Assembly: GCA_964610155.1 (NCBI GenBank)
Contig: CAZSUY010000010.1
Span: 30,650 to 94,649, forward strand
Reading direction: 5' to 3'
DNA: 64,000 bases
Origin: JAFGBM01 sp964610155
GTDB taxonomy: Bacteria; Actinomycetota; Actinomycetes; Actinomycetales; Demequinaceae
Below are positions 26,724 to 34,787 of this stretch, in pieces. The notes under the pieces were generated by a model that saw only the letters and a program-made list of their open reading frames with translations, did no database searches and was not told where the DNA came from. How positions within the stretch are numbered: position 1 is the stretch's first letter; every line of letters begins with the position of its first letter. Both the position numbers and the translations under genes were made by a program.

Positions 26724-27506
26724 CTAGCCCGCGAGCGTCCCCGCAAACACCTGCCACGCGAGTAGCGACTTCGCTACGAGGCTGAGGAGCACATACGTCG
26801 ATTCCCCATACTCATAGCTGGCCCACCTGCCCACCTTCTTGTACTGCAGCACCATCACGACCGCGAAGCAGTTGAAGAAGACGAACAGGGAGAAGAAGAT
26901 CCCATAGACGAATCCCGGTGGCGAGGCGTCGACCCCGGGGGCGACCAGGTACAGCGCGATGGCGATCCAGGGGATGGCGCCAGCCCCAGCTCCGAACCAG
27001 TACGCCGTCCAGTTCACGCCCTTTCCGGGGGTCTCGTACTTCTCCTGGAGAAGCCCGAAGAGGATCATCGCGGCGTTGACCCCGGCGAGCGCGATAAGTG
27101 CGGCGATGTCGAGGATGCCCACGAGCAGGGCGATGAGGACGATCATGATGGACGACGAGATCGAGTACTCGATCCACCTGAAGTAGTTGCGCTTCTGTTC
27201 CAGCCCGCGGATGTACTTGGGGAAGAAGGCGGGGCTGACGATGAGGAGGTGCGAGAGCGCGGAGACGAAGAGGAAGGCGGCGACTCCCCAGGCGAGCCTG
27301 ACCTCGAACAGCGATGTCAGGCTGGGCGGCGCCGCCCCGGGCTGATCGGTGAGGAACGTCCCGACGACGGGGATGGCGAACGAGTTCGCGAGCACCAGGA
27401 TCGCCACTCCCTGGGCGAGGTGCAACAACCCCATGATGAGGTTGTACCGGCGGAGTTTGCGAGCTGTCCCGGCGGCGATCGCCCCGGTGGCCTTGGCGGG
27501 TGTCAT
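26724..27506 (-). CDS. Heliorhodopsin
   Basis: This 260-residue, seven-transmembrane retinal protein is of the heliorhodopsin family, which is inverted in the membrane relative to type-1 rhodopsins. Diagnostic positions are present: H29 (LLHLAQG), H86 (ALSHLLI), the Schiff-base counterion E113 in RWIEYSISSSIMI, and the retinal-binding Lys K246 in VAKSLLAWQVFAG. These correspond to H23, H80, E107 and K241 of heliorhodopsin 48C12. A strong AAGGAGG lies 5 nt before ATG. No retinal synthesis genes are in this window, and no neighbour shows a clear functional link. Confidence 0.94.
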   Translation of the reverse strand: MTPAKATGAIAAGTARKLRRYNLIMGLLHLAQGVAILVLANSFAIPVVGTFLTDQPGAAPPSLTSLFEVRLAWGVAAFLFVSALSHLLIVSPAFFPKYIRGLEQKRNYFRWIEYSISSSIMIVLIALLVGILDIAALIALAGVNAAMILFGLLQEKYETPGKGVNWTAYWFGAGAGAIPWIAIALYLVAPGVDASPPGFVYGIFFSLFVFFNCFAVVMVLQYKKVGRWASYEYGESTYVLLSLVAKSLLAWQVFAGTLAG

Positions 27507-27688
27507 AGAGACCTCCTTGATTGGTCAGACATCTTGAGCCTACAAACCATGAGCCTATTAACCACGGTCCGAGTTCGGCTATTCCCCATCCTCTGGCTTA
27601 CGCGCGCATTTCTCCTCTTCGCGCCCAATCCGAGTTAAAGTGGGATTGAAGTGAGATGCATTCTATTTTATTGCGGCTGGGGTTCACG

Positions 27689-28150
27689 ATGACTACTCAA
27701 ATTAGGCGGCGGCGGAGACGGAACCGCATTCCCAGTCTTCTGGGAGCGCTGGTGCTCCTCACCGTGGCGACGGTTGGGATGGCGTCTGCTGCTCAGCTCA
27801 TCGTTTCCAGCCCGGATATCAGCACTTTCAGTGCGGCGCCGTGCACCTACGACACCCTTTCGGTTCGGGTTTCTCCGGCGGGCTTTGGCGCCTCTCGGTC
27901 GGCGATTCAGGTCAGTGGGATTCCGGCCGAGTGCTTCGGAAACACTTTCCAGGTTGGAGTCTCGGACACCGCAGGCACCCTCCTGGCGAGCGGATCAGCA
28001 ACCTGTTCCGCCGCAACCTGCACTATCCCAACGGACACCTACAACGCCCCATCTGTAACGGACACCCATGCCCTTGCTGCGACATGGGGGATCCCCTCGA
28101 ATTGGGCAAGCGCCTGCTACTACATAATCTTTTTCTGGTACTGCACCTGA
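27689..28150 (+). CDS. Small secreted protein of unknown function
   Basis: The ATG at 27689 (GGGG 6 nt upstream) gives about 153 residues: a very basic n-region (QIRRRRRRNR), a hydrophobic signal and a probable signal peptidase I site after MASAA. The mature part is beta-rich with about five Cys and a hydrophobic, aromatic C-terminus (ACYYIIFFWYCT). It is divergent from the heliorhodopsin and convergent with ileS. The family is unrecognised; it vaguely resembles SipW-processed surface proteins. Confidence 0.6.
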   Translation: MTTQIRRRRRRNRIPSLLGALVLLTVATVGMASAAQLIVSSPDISTFSAAPCTYDTLSVRVSPAGFGASRSAIQVSGIPAECFGNTFQVGVSDTAGTLLASGSATCSAATCTIPTDTYNAPSVTDTHALAATWGIPSNWASACYYIIFFWYCT

Positions 28151-28161
28151 TCAGCTGAGCC

Positions 28162-31100
28162 CTACACTTTCGCGACGATGACGGCCAGGTCCGGCCCGGC
28201 GACCGCGTCGATGAGCACCTCTGCCGTGGCGGGGTCGTAGGCGAGGGTCTCGCGGCTGATGAGGTCGCGGTGGGCCTCGACCGCGGGAAGTCGGTCGGCT
28301 GGCACCACAAGCTTCAGTCGGATGCGATCGCTGACATTGAGCCCAGCGTTCCTTCGCTCGTCCTGGACGAGCCGGATGATGTCGCGGGCGAAGCCCTCCG
28401 CCTCAAGTTCCGGCGTGATCGTGGTATCGAGGAGGACGAACCCGCCTCCCGGCAACACCGCCGCAGCGAAGGCGTCGGCCTCCCCCGAGCCCCCAAGGAC
28501 CGTCTCGATCTCGTACTCCCCAGCCTCAAGCACGTGTCCACCCGCGGTAACGACCCCGTCGGCCTCCGACCAATCACCGGACTTGGCCGCCTGAATCACC
28601 CTCTGCACGTCCTTACCCAGGCGCGGCCCGGCCGTACGGCCGTTGACCGTCAGCTTCCGCTCGACCGGATGCGCTGCGGTGAACGCGGCAATCGTATTGA
28701 TCGCCACGGACTTGACGTTTAGTTCAGCGTCAATAAGGTCCACGTAGTCGGCGATCGAGTCGATGTCACCCACGGCGATCTCTAGCGCGGCCAGCGGCTG
28801 GCGCACCCGGATCTGCCGCACCTTGCGCAGAGCGTGTGCCACCGACACGATTTCCCGAACCTCGTCCATGACGGCCCCGAGCGACTCGTCCCGCCACGCC
28901 TCCGGTGCCGCGGGCCAATCCGTCAGGTGCACGGAACGTTCCCCCGTCAGCCCCCGCCAGATCTCCTCCGTCACGAGCGGTGCGAGCGGCGCCACGACTC
29001 GGCACAAGGTCTCGAGCACGGTATAGAGGGTGTTGAACGCGGCCTCGTCCTCGTTCCAGAAGCGGTCCCGCTGGGTGCGGACGTACCAGTTCGTCAGGAG
29101 ATCGAGGAAACCCTCGACCGCATGGCAGGCGTCGGGCACGTCGAACGTGTCCATGAGGGAGGTCACCTCGTCGACGAGCGATGCCGTCCGGGCGAGCACG
29201 TATCGGTCCATCTCCGGAAGGCCCGCCACCTCGTCGTCGGCCACACGCCGCGCGCGATACCCCGCTCCTTTGCCGCACGCCCCGGCGTACAGCGCGAAGA
29301 AGTAGTACGTCGACCACAGGGGCAGGAGGACGCTCCGCACGGACTCCCGTATCCCCTCCTCGGTAACGATCAGGTTCCCGCCGCGCAGGATGGGCGAAGA
29401 CATGAGGAACCATCTCATAGCGTCGGCGCCGTCACGGTCGAAGACCTCGTTGACATCCGGGTAATTCTGCAGGGACTTGGACATCTTGCGGCCATCTGAA
29501 CCGAGGACGATACCGTGGCTTACGCACGTGCGGAAACTGGGCTTGTCGAAGATCGCCGTGGCGAGGACGTGGAGCGTGTAGAACCAGCCGCGCGTCTGCC
29601 CGATGTACTCGACGATGAAGTCCCCCGGGTAGTGGTCCTCGAACCACTCGCTGTTCTCGAACGGGTAGTGCACCTGGGCGAACGGCATCGAGCCACTGTC
29701 GAACCACACGTCGAGGACGTCGGGGATACGACGCATGGTCGACTTTCCAGTGGGGTCGTCGGGGTTGGGCCGGGTGAGTTCGTCGATGAAGGGCCGGTGA
29801 AGGTCGGTGACGGGCGCGCCGAAGTCGCGTTCCATGTCGGCGATGGAGCCGTACACGTCGGTCCGGGGGTAGGCGGGATCGTCCGAGACCCAGACTGGGA
29901 TGGGGGTGCCGAAGTAGCGGTTGCGGCTGATTGACCAGTCCCGGGCGCCCTCGAGCCACAGGCCGAACTGGCCATCCTTGATGTGCTCGGGCACCCAGGT
30001 GATCTGTTGGTTGAGTTCGACCATACGGTCCCTGAGGTCCGACACCCGGATGAACCAGGAGCCGATCGCCCGGTAGATGAGCGGGTTCCGGCAGCGCCAG
30101 CAGTGGGGATACGGGTGCTCATAGGTCTCGTGGCGGACGACGACGCCGGCCTCCTTGAGCGCGACAATGATCTTTGGGTTGGCATCGAAGACCTGCTCCC
30201 CTTCCCAGTCGGGCACCTCGGCCGTGAATCGACCTCGGGAATCGATCGGGATGACGGGTTCGATCGAGGCCGCCTCGCACGCGACCATGTCGTCCTCTCC
30301 AAACGCGGGCGCCAGGTGAACGATGCCGGTGCCGTCCTCCGTGGTCACAAAGTCGGCGGCAAGGATGCGGAAGGCATCCGCATGGTCGGCAAAAAAGGGA
30401 AAGATCGGGGTGTACTTCAGCCCGGTAAGGTCCGCACCGGTGATGCGACCCGAGAACGCGCCGCTCGGTACTAGACGGGCATTCTTCCCGTCATCGGGAT
30501 CAACAGTGCCTTCGAATTCCTTGCGGTAGTGGGGCACCCGCGCACGGGCAAGTACCAGTTTCCTCAAAGCGAAAGGGCCATCAAGGGGTTGTCGAATCTC
30601 GTAGTCGATATCCGGCCCGACGGCGACGGCAAGGTTGGACGGCAGGGTCCACGGCGTCGTCGTCCAGATGAGGATCGACGCGCCAGTGAGAGCCTTCTTC
30701 TGTGCGGCGGTCAGCGTCGTCGACGCCGTGATCGATTCGTCGTCCAACTCAAGCGCGACGGTGATCGCCGGGTCCTGGCGCGACTGGTAAACGTCGTCGT
30801 CCATGCGGAGTTCGTGGTTGCTGAGCGGGGTCTCGTCGCGCCAGCAATACGGAAGCACCCGGTAGCCCTCGTACGCAAATCCCTTGTCCCAAAGTTGCTT
30901 GAAGCCCCAGATGACGGACTCCATGTAGCCAAGGTCGAGGGTCTTGTAGTCGTTCTCGAAGTCCACCCAGCGCGCCTGGCGCGTGACGTACTCCTCCCAC
31001 TCCTTCGTGTACTTCAGCACGCTCTCCCGGCAGGCGGCATTGAACGCCTCGATGCCCATCGCCTCGATCTCGGACTTGTCGGTGATCCCGAGCACCCGCT

Positions 31101-31422
31101 CGGCCTCGAGCTCCGCTGGAAGCCCGTGGGTGTCCCACCCGAAGCGGCGCTCCACCCGCTTTCCCCGCATCGTCTGGTACCGGGGCACGACGTCCTTGGC
31201 GTATCCGGTCAGAAGGTGCCCGTAGTGCGGGAGCCCGTTGGCGAACGGCGGGCCGTCGTAGAAGACAAACTCGTCCGCCGCGGTCTCGGCTGGCCGGTTA
31301 TCGATCGACGCCTGGAACGTGCCGTCGGCCCTCCAATACGCGAGGACCTCCGCCTCGATCGCGGGAAGGTTCGGGGACGCGACGACATCGTCGTCACGGT
31401 GGAGGGGGTAATTCTCTGACAT
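28162..31422 (-). CDS. ileS: Isoleucyl-tRNA synthetase
   Basis: This class I synthetase of about 1086 residues has HIGH as HYGH in PPFANGLPHYGHLL, a CP1 editing domain (WTTTPWTLPSNLA), WFDSGSMPFAQ, and KMSKS in DGRKMSKSLQNYP. The start at 31422 follows AAGGA at 8 nt. An upstream ATG (31452) lacks a ribosome site and lies within the T-box. Length fits the long actinobacterial/eukaryote-like IleS type, often associated with mupirocin tolerance. Confidence 0.96.
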   Translation of the reverse strand: MSENYPLHRDDDVVASPNLPAIEAEVLAYWRADGTFQASIDNRPAETAADEFVFYDGPPFANGLPHYGHLLTGYAKDVVPRYQTMRGKRVERRFGWDTHGLPAELEAERVLGITDKSEIEAMGIEAFNAACRESVLKYTKEWEEYVTRQARWVDFENDYKTLDLGYMESVIWGFKQLWDKGFAYEGYRVLPYCWRDETPLSNHELRMDDDVYQSRQDPAITVALELDDESITASTTLTAAQKKALTGASILIWTTTPWTLPSNLAVAVGPDIDYEIRQPLDGPFALRKLVLARARVPHYRKEFEGTVDPDDGKNARLVPSGAFSGRITGADLTGLKYTPIFPFFADHADAFRILAADFVTTEDGTGIVHLAPAFGEDDMVACEAASIEPVIPIDSRGRFTAEVPDWEGEQVFDANPKIIVALKEAGVVVRHETYEHPYPHCWRCRNPLIYRAIGSWFIRVSDLRDRMVELNQQITWVPEHIKDGQFGLWLEGARDWSISRNRYFGTPIPVWVSDDPAYPRTDVYGSIADMERDFGAPVTDLHRPFIDELTRPNPDDPTGKSTMRRIPDVLDVWFDSGSMPFAQVHYPFENSEWFEDHYPGDFIVEYIGQTRGWFYTLHVLATAIFDKPSFRTCVSHGIVLGSDGRKMSKSLQNYPDVNEVFDRDGADAMRWFLMSSPILRGGNLIVTEEGIRESVRSVLLPLWSTYYFFALYAGACGKGAGYRARRVADDEVAGLPEMDRYVLARTASLVDEVTSLMDTFDVPDACHAVEGFLDLLTNWYVRTQRDRFWNEDEAAFNTLYTVLETLCRVVAPLAPLVTEEIWRGLTGERSVHLTDWPAAPEAWRDESLGAVMDEVREIVSVAHALRKVRQIRVRQPLAALEIAVGDIDSIADYVDLIDAELNVKSVAINTIAAFTAAHPVERKLTVNGRTAGPRLGKDVQRVIQAAKSGDWSEADGVVTAGGHVLEAGEYEIETVLGGSGEADAFAAAVLPGGGFVLLDTTITPELEAEGFARDIIRLVQDERRNAGLNVSDRIRLKLVVPADRLPAVEAHRDLISRETLAYDPATAEVLIDAVAGPDLAVIVAKV

Positions 31423-31701
31423 CTGGCAGTCCTTGGCGCTGGGGGTTGGCAAACTGGGTGGTCACCTGCTGGTGCGAGGACGCCGACCCCCGGTTACCCG
31501 GACCGCCGACGCGGTACCACCCCGCTTGCCTCACCGCTCGCCGGAGTTCCCTCCCACGCGCCGCGCGACCACTCATGCCCTCCCTTGCGGGAGGACGCCG
31601 CTGTGACGGGCTGCCCGTCCGGTTCTACTTGGCTCCGCCAACTGCAACCCGTGGGGCCTTTCTTCCGGAAGCTCGCCGGTGATGACCGGGTCGATGCCTG
31701 T
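31423..31701 (-). promoter_or_regulatory. T-box riboswitch of ileS (translational, short stem I)
   Basis: The antiterminator/antisequestrator T-box core TGGTACCGCG is on the minus strand (complement of 31510-31519). An ultrashort stem I hairpin, CCGGT-CATC-ACCGG (31676-31689), displays the isoleucine codon ATC (31681-31683) in its loop, as in actinobacterial ileS leaders. GGAAGAAAGG and the AACCGGACGGGCAGCCCGTC stem II-type block follow. No terminator precedes ileS. Instead a CGTCCTC block could mask the AAGGA site, so control is probably on translation by uncharged tRNA-Ile. A TACAAT -10 box (31708-31713) sets the RNA start near 31701. Confidence 0.88.
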
Positions 31702-31742
31702 GGCGCCATTGTAGCGGGGCGGACGCACGAGCCATATCCCAA

Positions 31743-31988
31743 CCCTCCGTCGGGCATCGGGATCACAGACGAGGCGATCTACGTCGCGGCCCTCTCATCC
31801 CGGACGAGATCGGGACTCCTCACGTGCTCCTGAGCAACCTAGGCCGGATCCGGGCCATCACCCCCGGCCCAGGTGGAAACCTCTACATCGTCACGAGCAA
31901 CACCACGCCCGCGAAAGGATCCATAGACAAAATCGTTCGGCTTGTTGTCGCCGAAGACATAGTCGTCGAGGATGAATCACCCGGCTAG
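31743..31988 (+). pseudogene. 3' remnant of a PQQ-type sugar dehydrogenase
   Basis: One frame encodes PSGIGITDEAIYVAALSS and stops. After a shift the frame at 31824-31988 encodes VLLSNLGRIRAITPGPGG, then NLYIVTSNTTP and DKIVRLV, ending in TAG. This order (SGI...YVAAL...LGR.R.....G.LY..TSN......DKI.RL) is the last blade of soluble glucose/sorbosone dehydrogenase-like beta-propellers. Only the C-terminal end survives, in two frames, so it is a decayed gene fragment beside the ileS promoter. Confidence 0.72.
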
Positions 31989-31990
31989 CC

Positions 31991-32752
31991 CTAGTCCCCC
32001 ACCGTCATGTAACGGACGGTCTTTGAGGGTCCCGCCTGTTCCCTGGGACGAAGAATCATCAGGTCGACGTTGACGTGGTGCGGGCGGTGGATGGCCCACG
32101 CGATGGCGTCGGCGACGTCCTCCGCCATGAGCGGGTCGATGCCCTTATACACCTCGTCCGCACGCGCTTGATCTCCCCTGAATCGGTTGAGGGTGAATTC
32201 CTCCGTATGCACCATCCCCGGGGCTATCTCGATGACCCTCACTCCGCTGCCGGTGAGCTCGAGTCGGAGGGTCCTTACCAGTGCGACCTCGGCGGCTTTC
32301 GCGGCGACGTATCCGGCGCCGCCCTCGTACGGGTCGTGCCCGGCCGTCGACGTGATGAAGACGATGTCGCCCCTTCCCGACTCCCGGAGCGCGGGCAAAA
32401 AGGCCTGAGTCACCCGGACGGTACCGACGACATTGAGTTCGTATTGCGATGACCATTCCGCGAGTGCGGATTCCGAAACGGCCTCAAGCCCGAGCGCTCC
32501 CCCGGCACAGTTGACGAGGGCGTGAACCGGACCTGCCTTCGTCGCGGCTTTGACGAGGGCGGCAACATCCTTGTCGCTCGTGATGTCGGCGACGACTGTC
32601 ACGCAACCCGTCTCCTTCGCGAGGTCGGCCAATCTGTCGGACCGTCGCGCGGTCGCGGTCACGTGCACGCCCTCGGTGGTTAGCGCCCTGATGGTGGCCG
32701 CGCCGATCCCGGAGGACGCTCCCGTGACGACGACATGGAGGGTATCGGTCAT
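31991..32752 (-). CDS. Short-chain dehydrogenase/reductase
   Basis: This 253-residue classical SDR has the NAD(P) motif TGASSGIG, the NCAGG loop, catalytic Ser in ITSTAG, YVAAK (Tyr/Lys) and an APG motif (EIAPGMVHTEEF). ARRSDRL after strand 2 favours NADPH. It resembles YdfG-type 3-hydroxy acid dehydrogenases. Substrate cannot be stated. It converges on the dehydrogenase remnant. Confidence 0.9.
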   Translation of the reverse strand: MTDTLHVVVTGASSGIGAATIRALTTEGVHVTATARRSDRLADLAKETGCVTVVADITSDKDVAALVKAATKAGPVHALVNCAGGALGLEAVSESALAEWSSQYELNVVGTVRVTQAFLPALRESGRGDIVFITSTAGHDPYEGGAGYVAAKAAEVALVRTLRLELTGSGVRVIEIAPGMVHTEEFTLNRFRGDQARADEVYKGIDPLMAEDVADAIAWAIHRPHHVNVDLMILRPREQAGPSKTVRYMTVGD

Positions 32753-32911
32753 GCGTCAAGAGTACGTCTCCCGCAGGGAGGCGCGCTTGGGACTCGCCAA
32801 ACTGGATGTGCCTACTTTGCGGCTCGCCTACGGCGCGCGGGTCGCCGCCACGGGATACCCTGCGGGTAGCCCGATCGATGGGGTCGGGCACCATTCCCTT
32901 GGGGGGAATCC

Positions 32912-33652
32912 ATGCCCTTCACGCCCGACCATGTCCACCTGGAACACGCGACGGGGCGGACCTTCCGCCTACTCAAGGACCTGACCTACACGGCGCAAGA
33001 CGGCCGCCGCTACACCGCCCACGCCGGCCTCATCACCGACATGGCGACCATTCCTCACTCGCTCTGGTCCATCATCGCGCCCTTCGGACAACAGTCCCTT
33101 CCGGCGATCCTCCACGACCAGGAGTGTACAACCCTCAGGACGCTCATTCCCAAGCGATCGAGGACTCGACGAGAGCAGCGTCGGCCCATCGACGCTCGGT
33201 TCCATGCCGCCCTGCTTGAGCAGGGCGTGCCGCGATTCAGGGCGGCGATGATGTGGGCGGGGGCATCGATCGGCCGGTACTGGGATCACGGTGGCCACAT
33301 CCAGAGGATCTGGCTATTCACTCAGTTGGCGCTTGGCTCCGCGGCGATCGGTTGGGGCGCGTTCCACCTGGACGACTGGACGGGATGGGCGGCGCTTGCG
33401 GCTCCTGCCCTGGCGGCGACTGTCTGGGGACGATCCTCTCCTGCGGTGATTCTCACCCAGTATCCGGGGCTCGTGCTCATCCTGATCGGGCTCGTGATCT
33501 TCGCCCTATCGACGCTCGAGTGGGCCCCTACCATCATCTTTGGCGCGAGGGCCATCGAGCCCACCCCGAAACAACTCGAAGTTGAGGAGGAGGTATTCGG
33601 TACCCGCCGCCCACGACCCTTCCGCGGGGTCGGCCTGCCCCTGGACCTGTGA
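32912..33652 (+). CDS. DUF1353 protein with two C-terminal membrane helices
   Basis: In this 246-residue protein the N-terminal half matches DUF1353: GLITDMATIPHSLWSII, then LPAILHDQECTTL with the conserved HD. This domain is common in phage and chromosomal proteins of unknown role. Residues about 125-200 form two or three hydrophobic helices, so the chromosomal version looks membrane-anchored. GGGGGG lies 5 nt before ATG. Confidence 0.74.
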   Translation: MPFTPDHVHLEHATGRTFRLLKDLTYTAQDGRRYTAHAGLITDMATIPHSLWSIIAPFGQQSLPAILHDQECTTLRTLIPKRSRTRREQRRPIDARFHAALLEQGVPRFRAAMMWAGASIGRYWDHGGHIQRIWLFTQLALGSAAIGWGAFHLDDWTGWAALAAPALAATVWGRSSPAVILTQYPGLVLILIGLVIFALSTLEWAPTIIFGARAIEPTPKQLEVEEEVFGTRRPRPFRGVGLPLDL

Positions 33653-33742
33653 ATAACCCCTCAGCGCGTGACCCCCCAGCGCACGACCTCCCGATAGGGA
33701 AACGCCGGGCGAAAGCCTCACCCGCCGTCTTCCCGTCCTCGC

Positions 33743-33862
33743 CTAGTGGGCCGTAGAGGCCGTATTTACCTCGATGGCACCCGAGACGAACTTGCTGGTT
33801 ACTGTCGCGGCTGCGGCGACCGTTGCCAGGACCGCGAGTCCCACGAAAACGATTCCCTTCAT
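33743..33862 (-). CDS. 39-residue hydrophobic small protein
   Basis: ATG at 33862 is preceded by GGGGAG at 6 nt. The product starts MKGIVFVGLAVLATVAAAATV and ends with a short polar tail and a TAG. It is a single hydrophobic helix or a signal peptide with a tiny mature part. The upstream 100 bp are unusually AT-rich for this genome, with repeated TTGAA/TCAATT words. No family is recognised. Confidence 0.45.
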   Translation of the reverse strand: MKGIVFVGLAVLATVAAAATVTSKFVSGAIEVNTASTAH

Positions 33863-34202
33863 GTCTGCTCCCCTCGATTTTTCAATTTGGATTGTTCAAT
33901 TATTCAATCCGCTTCATGTATCAATGGAACGCTTGGGAGCGCGACGATGTCATCCTTTCTCGATAACAATGCGGTCACGATTCGACCACACTTTGGTATC
34001 GATGCGAGCGGCACTAGTCCAGGGAGAGGACGACGGATTCGAAGACGTCTGAAAACGCGGGGCCGTCACACGAGGCTGAGGAATCTGCTCGCCCGTGCTG
34101 CCGCGGAACGGTGCGCCACTCCCCGTTCGTTGGTACAGGTGGGAACTATGTGACACACGCTTTCGATTCAGATGGAAAACAGACATGCCGTGTGATACTT
34201 GA
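33863..34202. other. Intergenic stretch without a supported gene
   Basis: An AT-rich segment (33870-33930) presumably holds the promoter of the 39-residue ORF. The rest is mixed-composition DNA in which I see no convincing coding frame, RNA gene or repeat. Confidence 0.5.
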
Positions 34203-34265
34203 ATGTCCGACGGGCGTAGACGCGCGTTTGTTTTCGCGCGGGTATCGAAACCTAGGAGTGTGGAC

Positions 34266-34787
34266 GTGAGCAGACAGGGAAGACCCGGGGCCCGATGCAT
34301 GGTGGTGGCCTTCACGCTGGCGGCTGTGCTACAAGCGTCCGCCTGCTCCTTCGGCAACGAGCCCGCCGTGGCGTCTTCTTCTGACCCCACCGCGACCCCA
34401 AGCCCATCGGCGACCCCGTCTCCCAGCCCGACTCCCATGGCGAGTCAAAGCGAGGTCGTCGGCCCCCTCGAAACCATCCCCGCAGGCGCCCAAGTGACCC
34501 CGGAAATCTTCCTAACGACCGTCGATACGGAGGAGGGGGTGCTCCGCGTCGTCGTCATGGTTCCCGGCATCTATGAGAACGGCGGGCTCTGCACCGTTTC
34601 GGTCAAGGGGGTCTCCTCTACCGTCCACGAGGAAGGCCCGAGCGAGGCCGACGTCTCCAGTACCGCCTGCGGTCAGTTCGTGTTCTCCCTCTCCCAACTC
34701 GGATCGGGAAAGGCAAGTATCACGGCTGGCTACAAGTCTGAGAACCACGCCGGAACGTCAGAGACAGTAGAGGTCGAGATCCCATGA
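34266..34787 (+). CDS. Lipoprotein with Pro/Ser/Thr linker
   Basis: The GTG at 34266 is chosen because AGGAG lies 7 nt upstream. Signal VSRQGRPGARCMVVAFTLAA leads to lipobox QASAC. A low-complexity linker of Thr-Pro-Ser repeats precedes a beta-rich domain of about 100 residues with two Cys, resembling an Ig-like fold. It ends in an ATGA overlap with the LysM gene, so the two are probably co-expressed at the cell surface. Confidence 0.68.
   Translation: MSRQGRPGARCMVVAFTLAAVLQASACSFGNEPAVASSSDPTATPSPSATPSPSPTPMASQSEVVGPLETIPAGAQVTPEIFLTTVDTEEGVLRVVVMVPGIYENGGLCTVSVKGVSSTVHEEGPSEADVSSTACGQFVFSLSQLGSGKASITAGYKSENHAGTSETVEVEIP

Noticed and set aside
33746..34153. A 135-codon plus-strand frame
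   Set aside because: It is antisense to the better-supported 39-residue ORF, has mixed codon use and no family resemblance.
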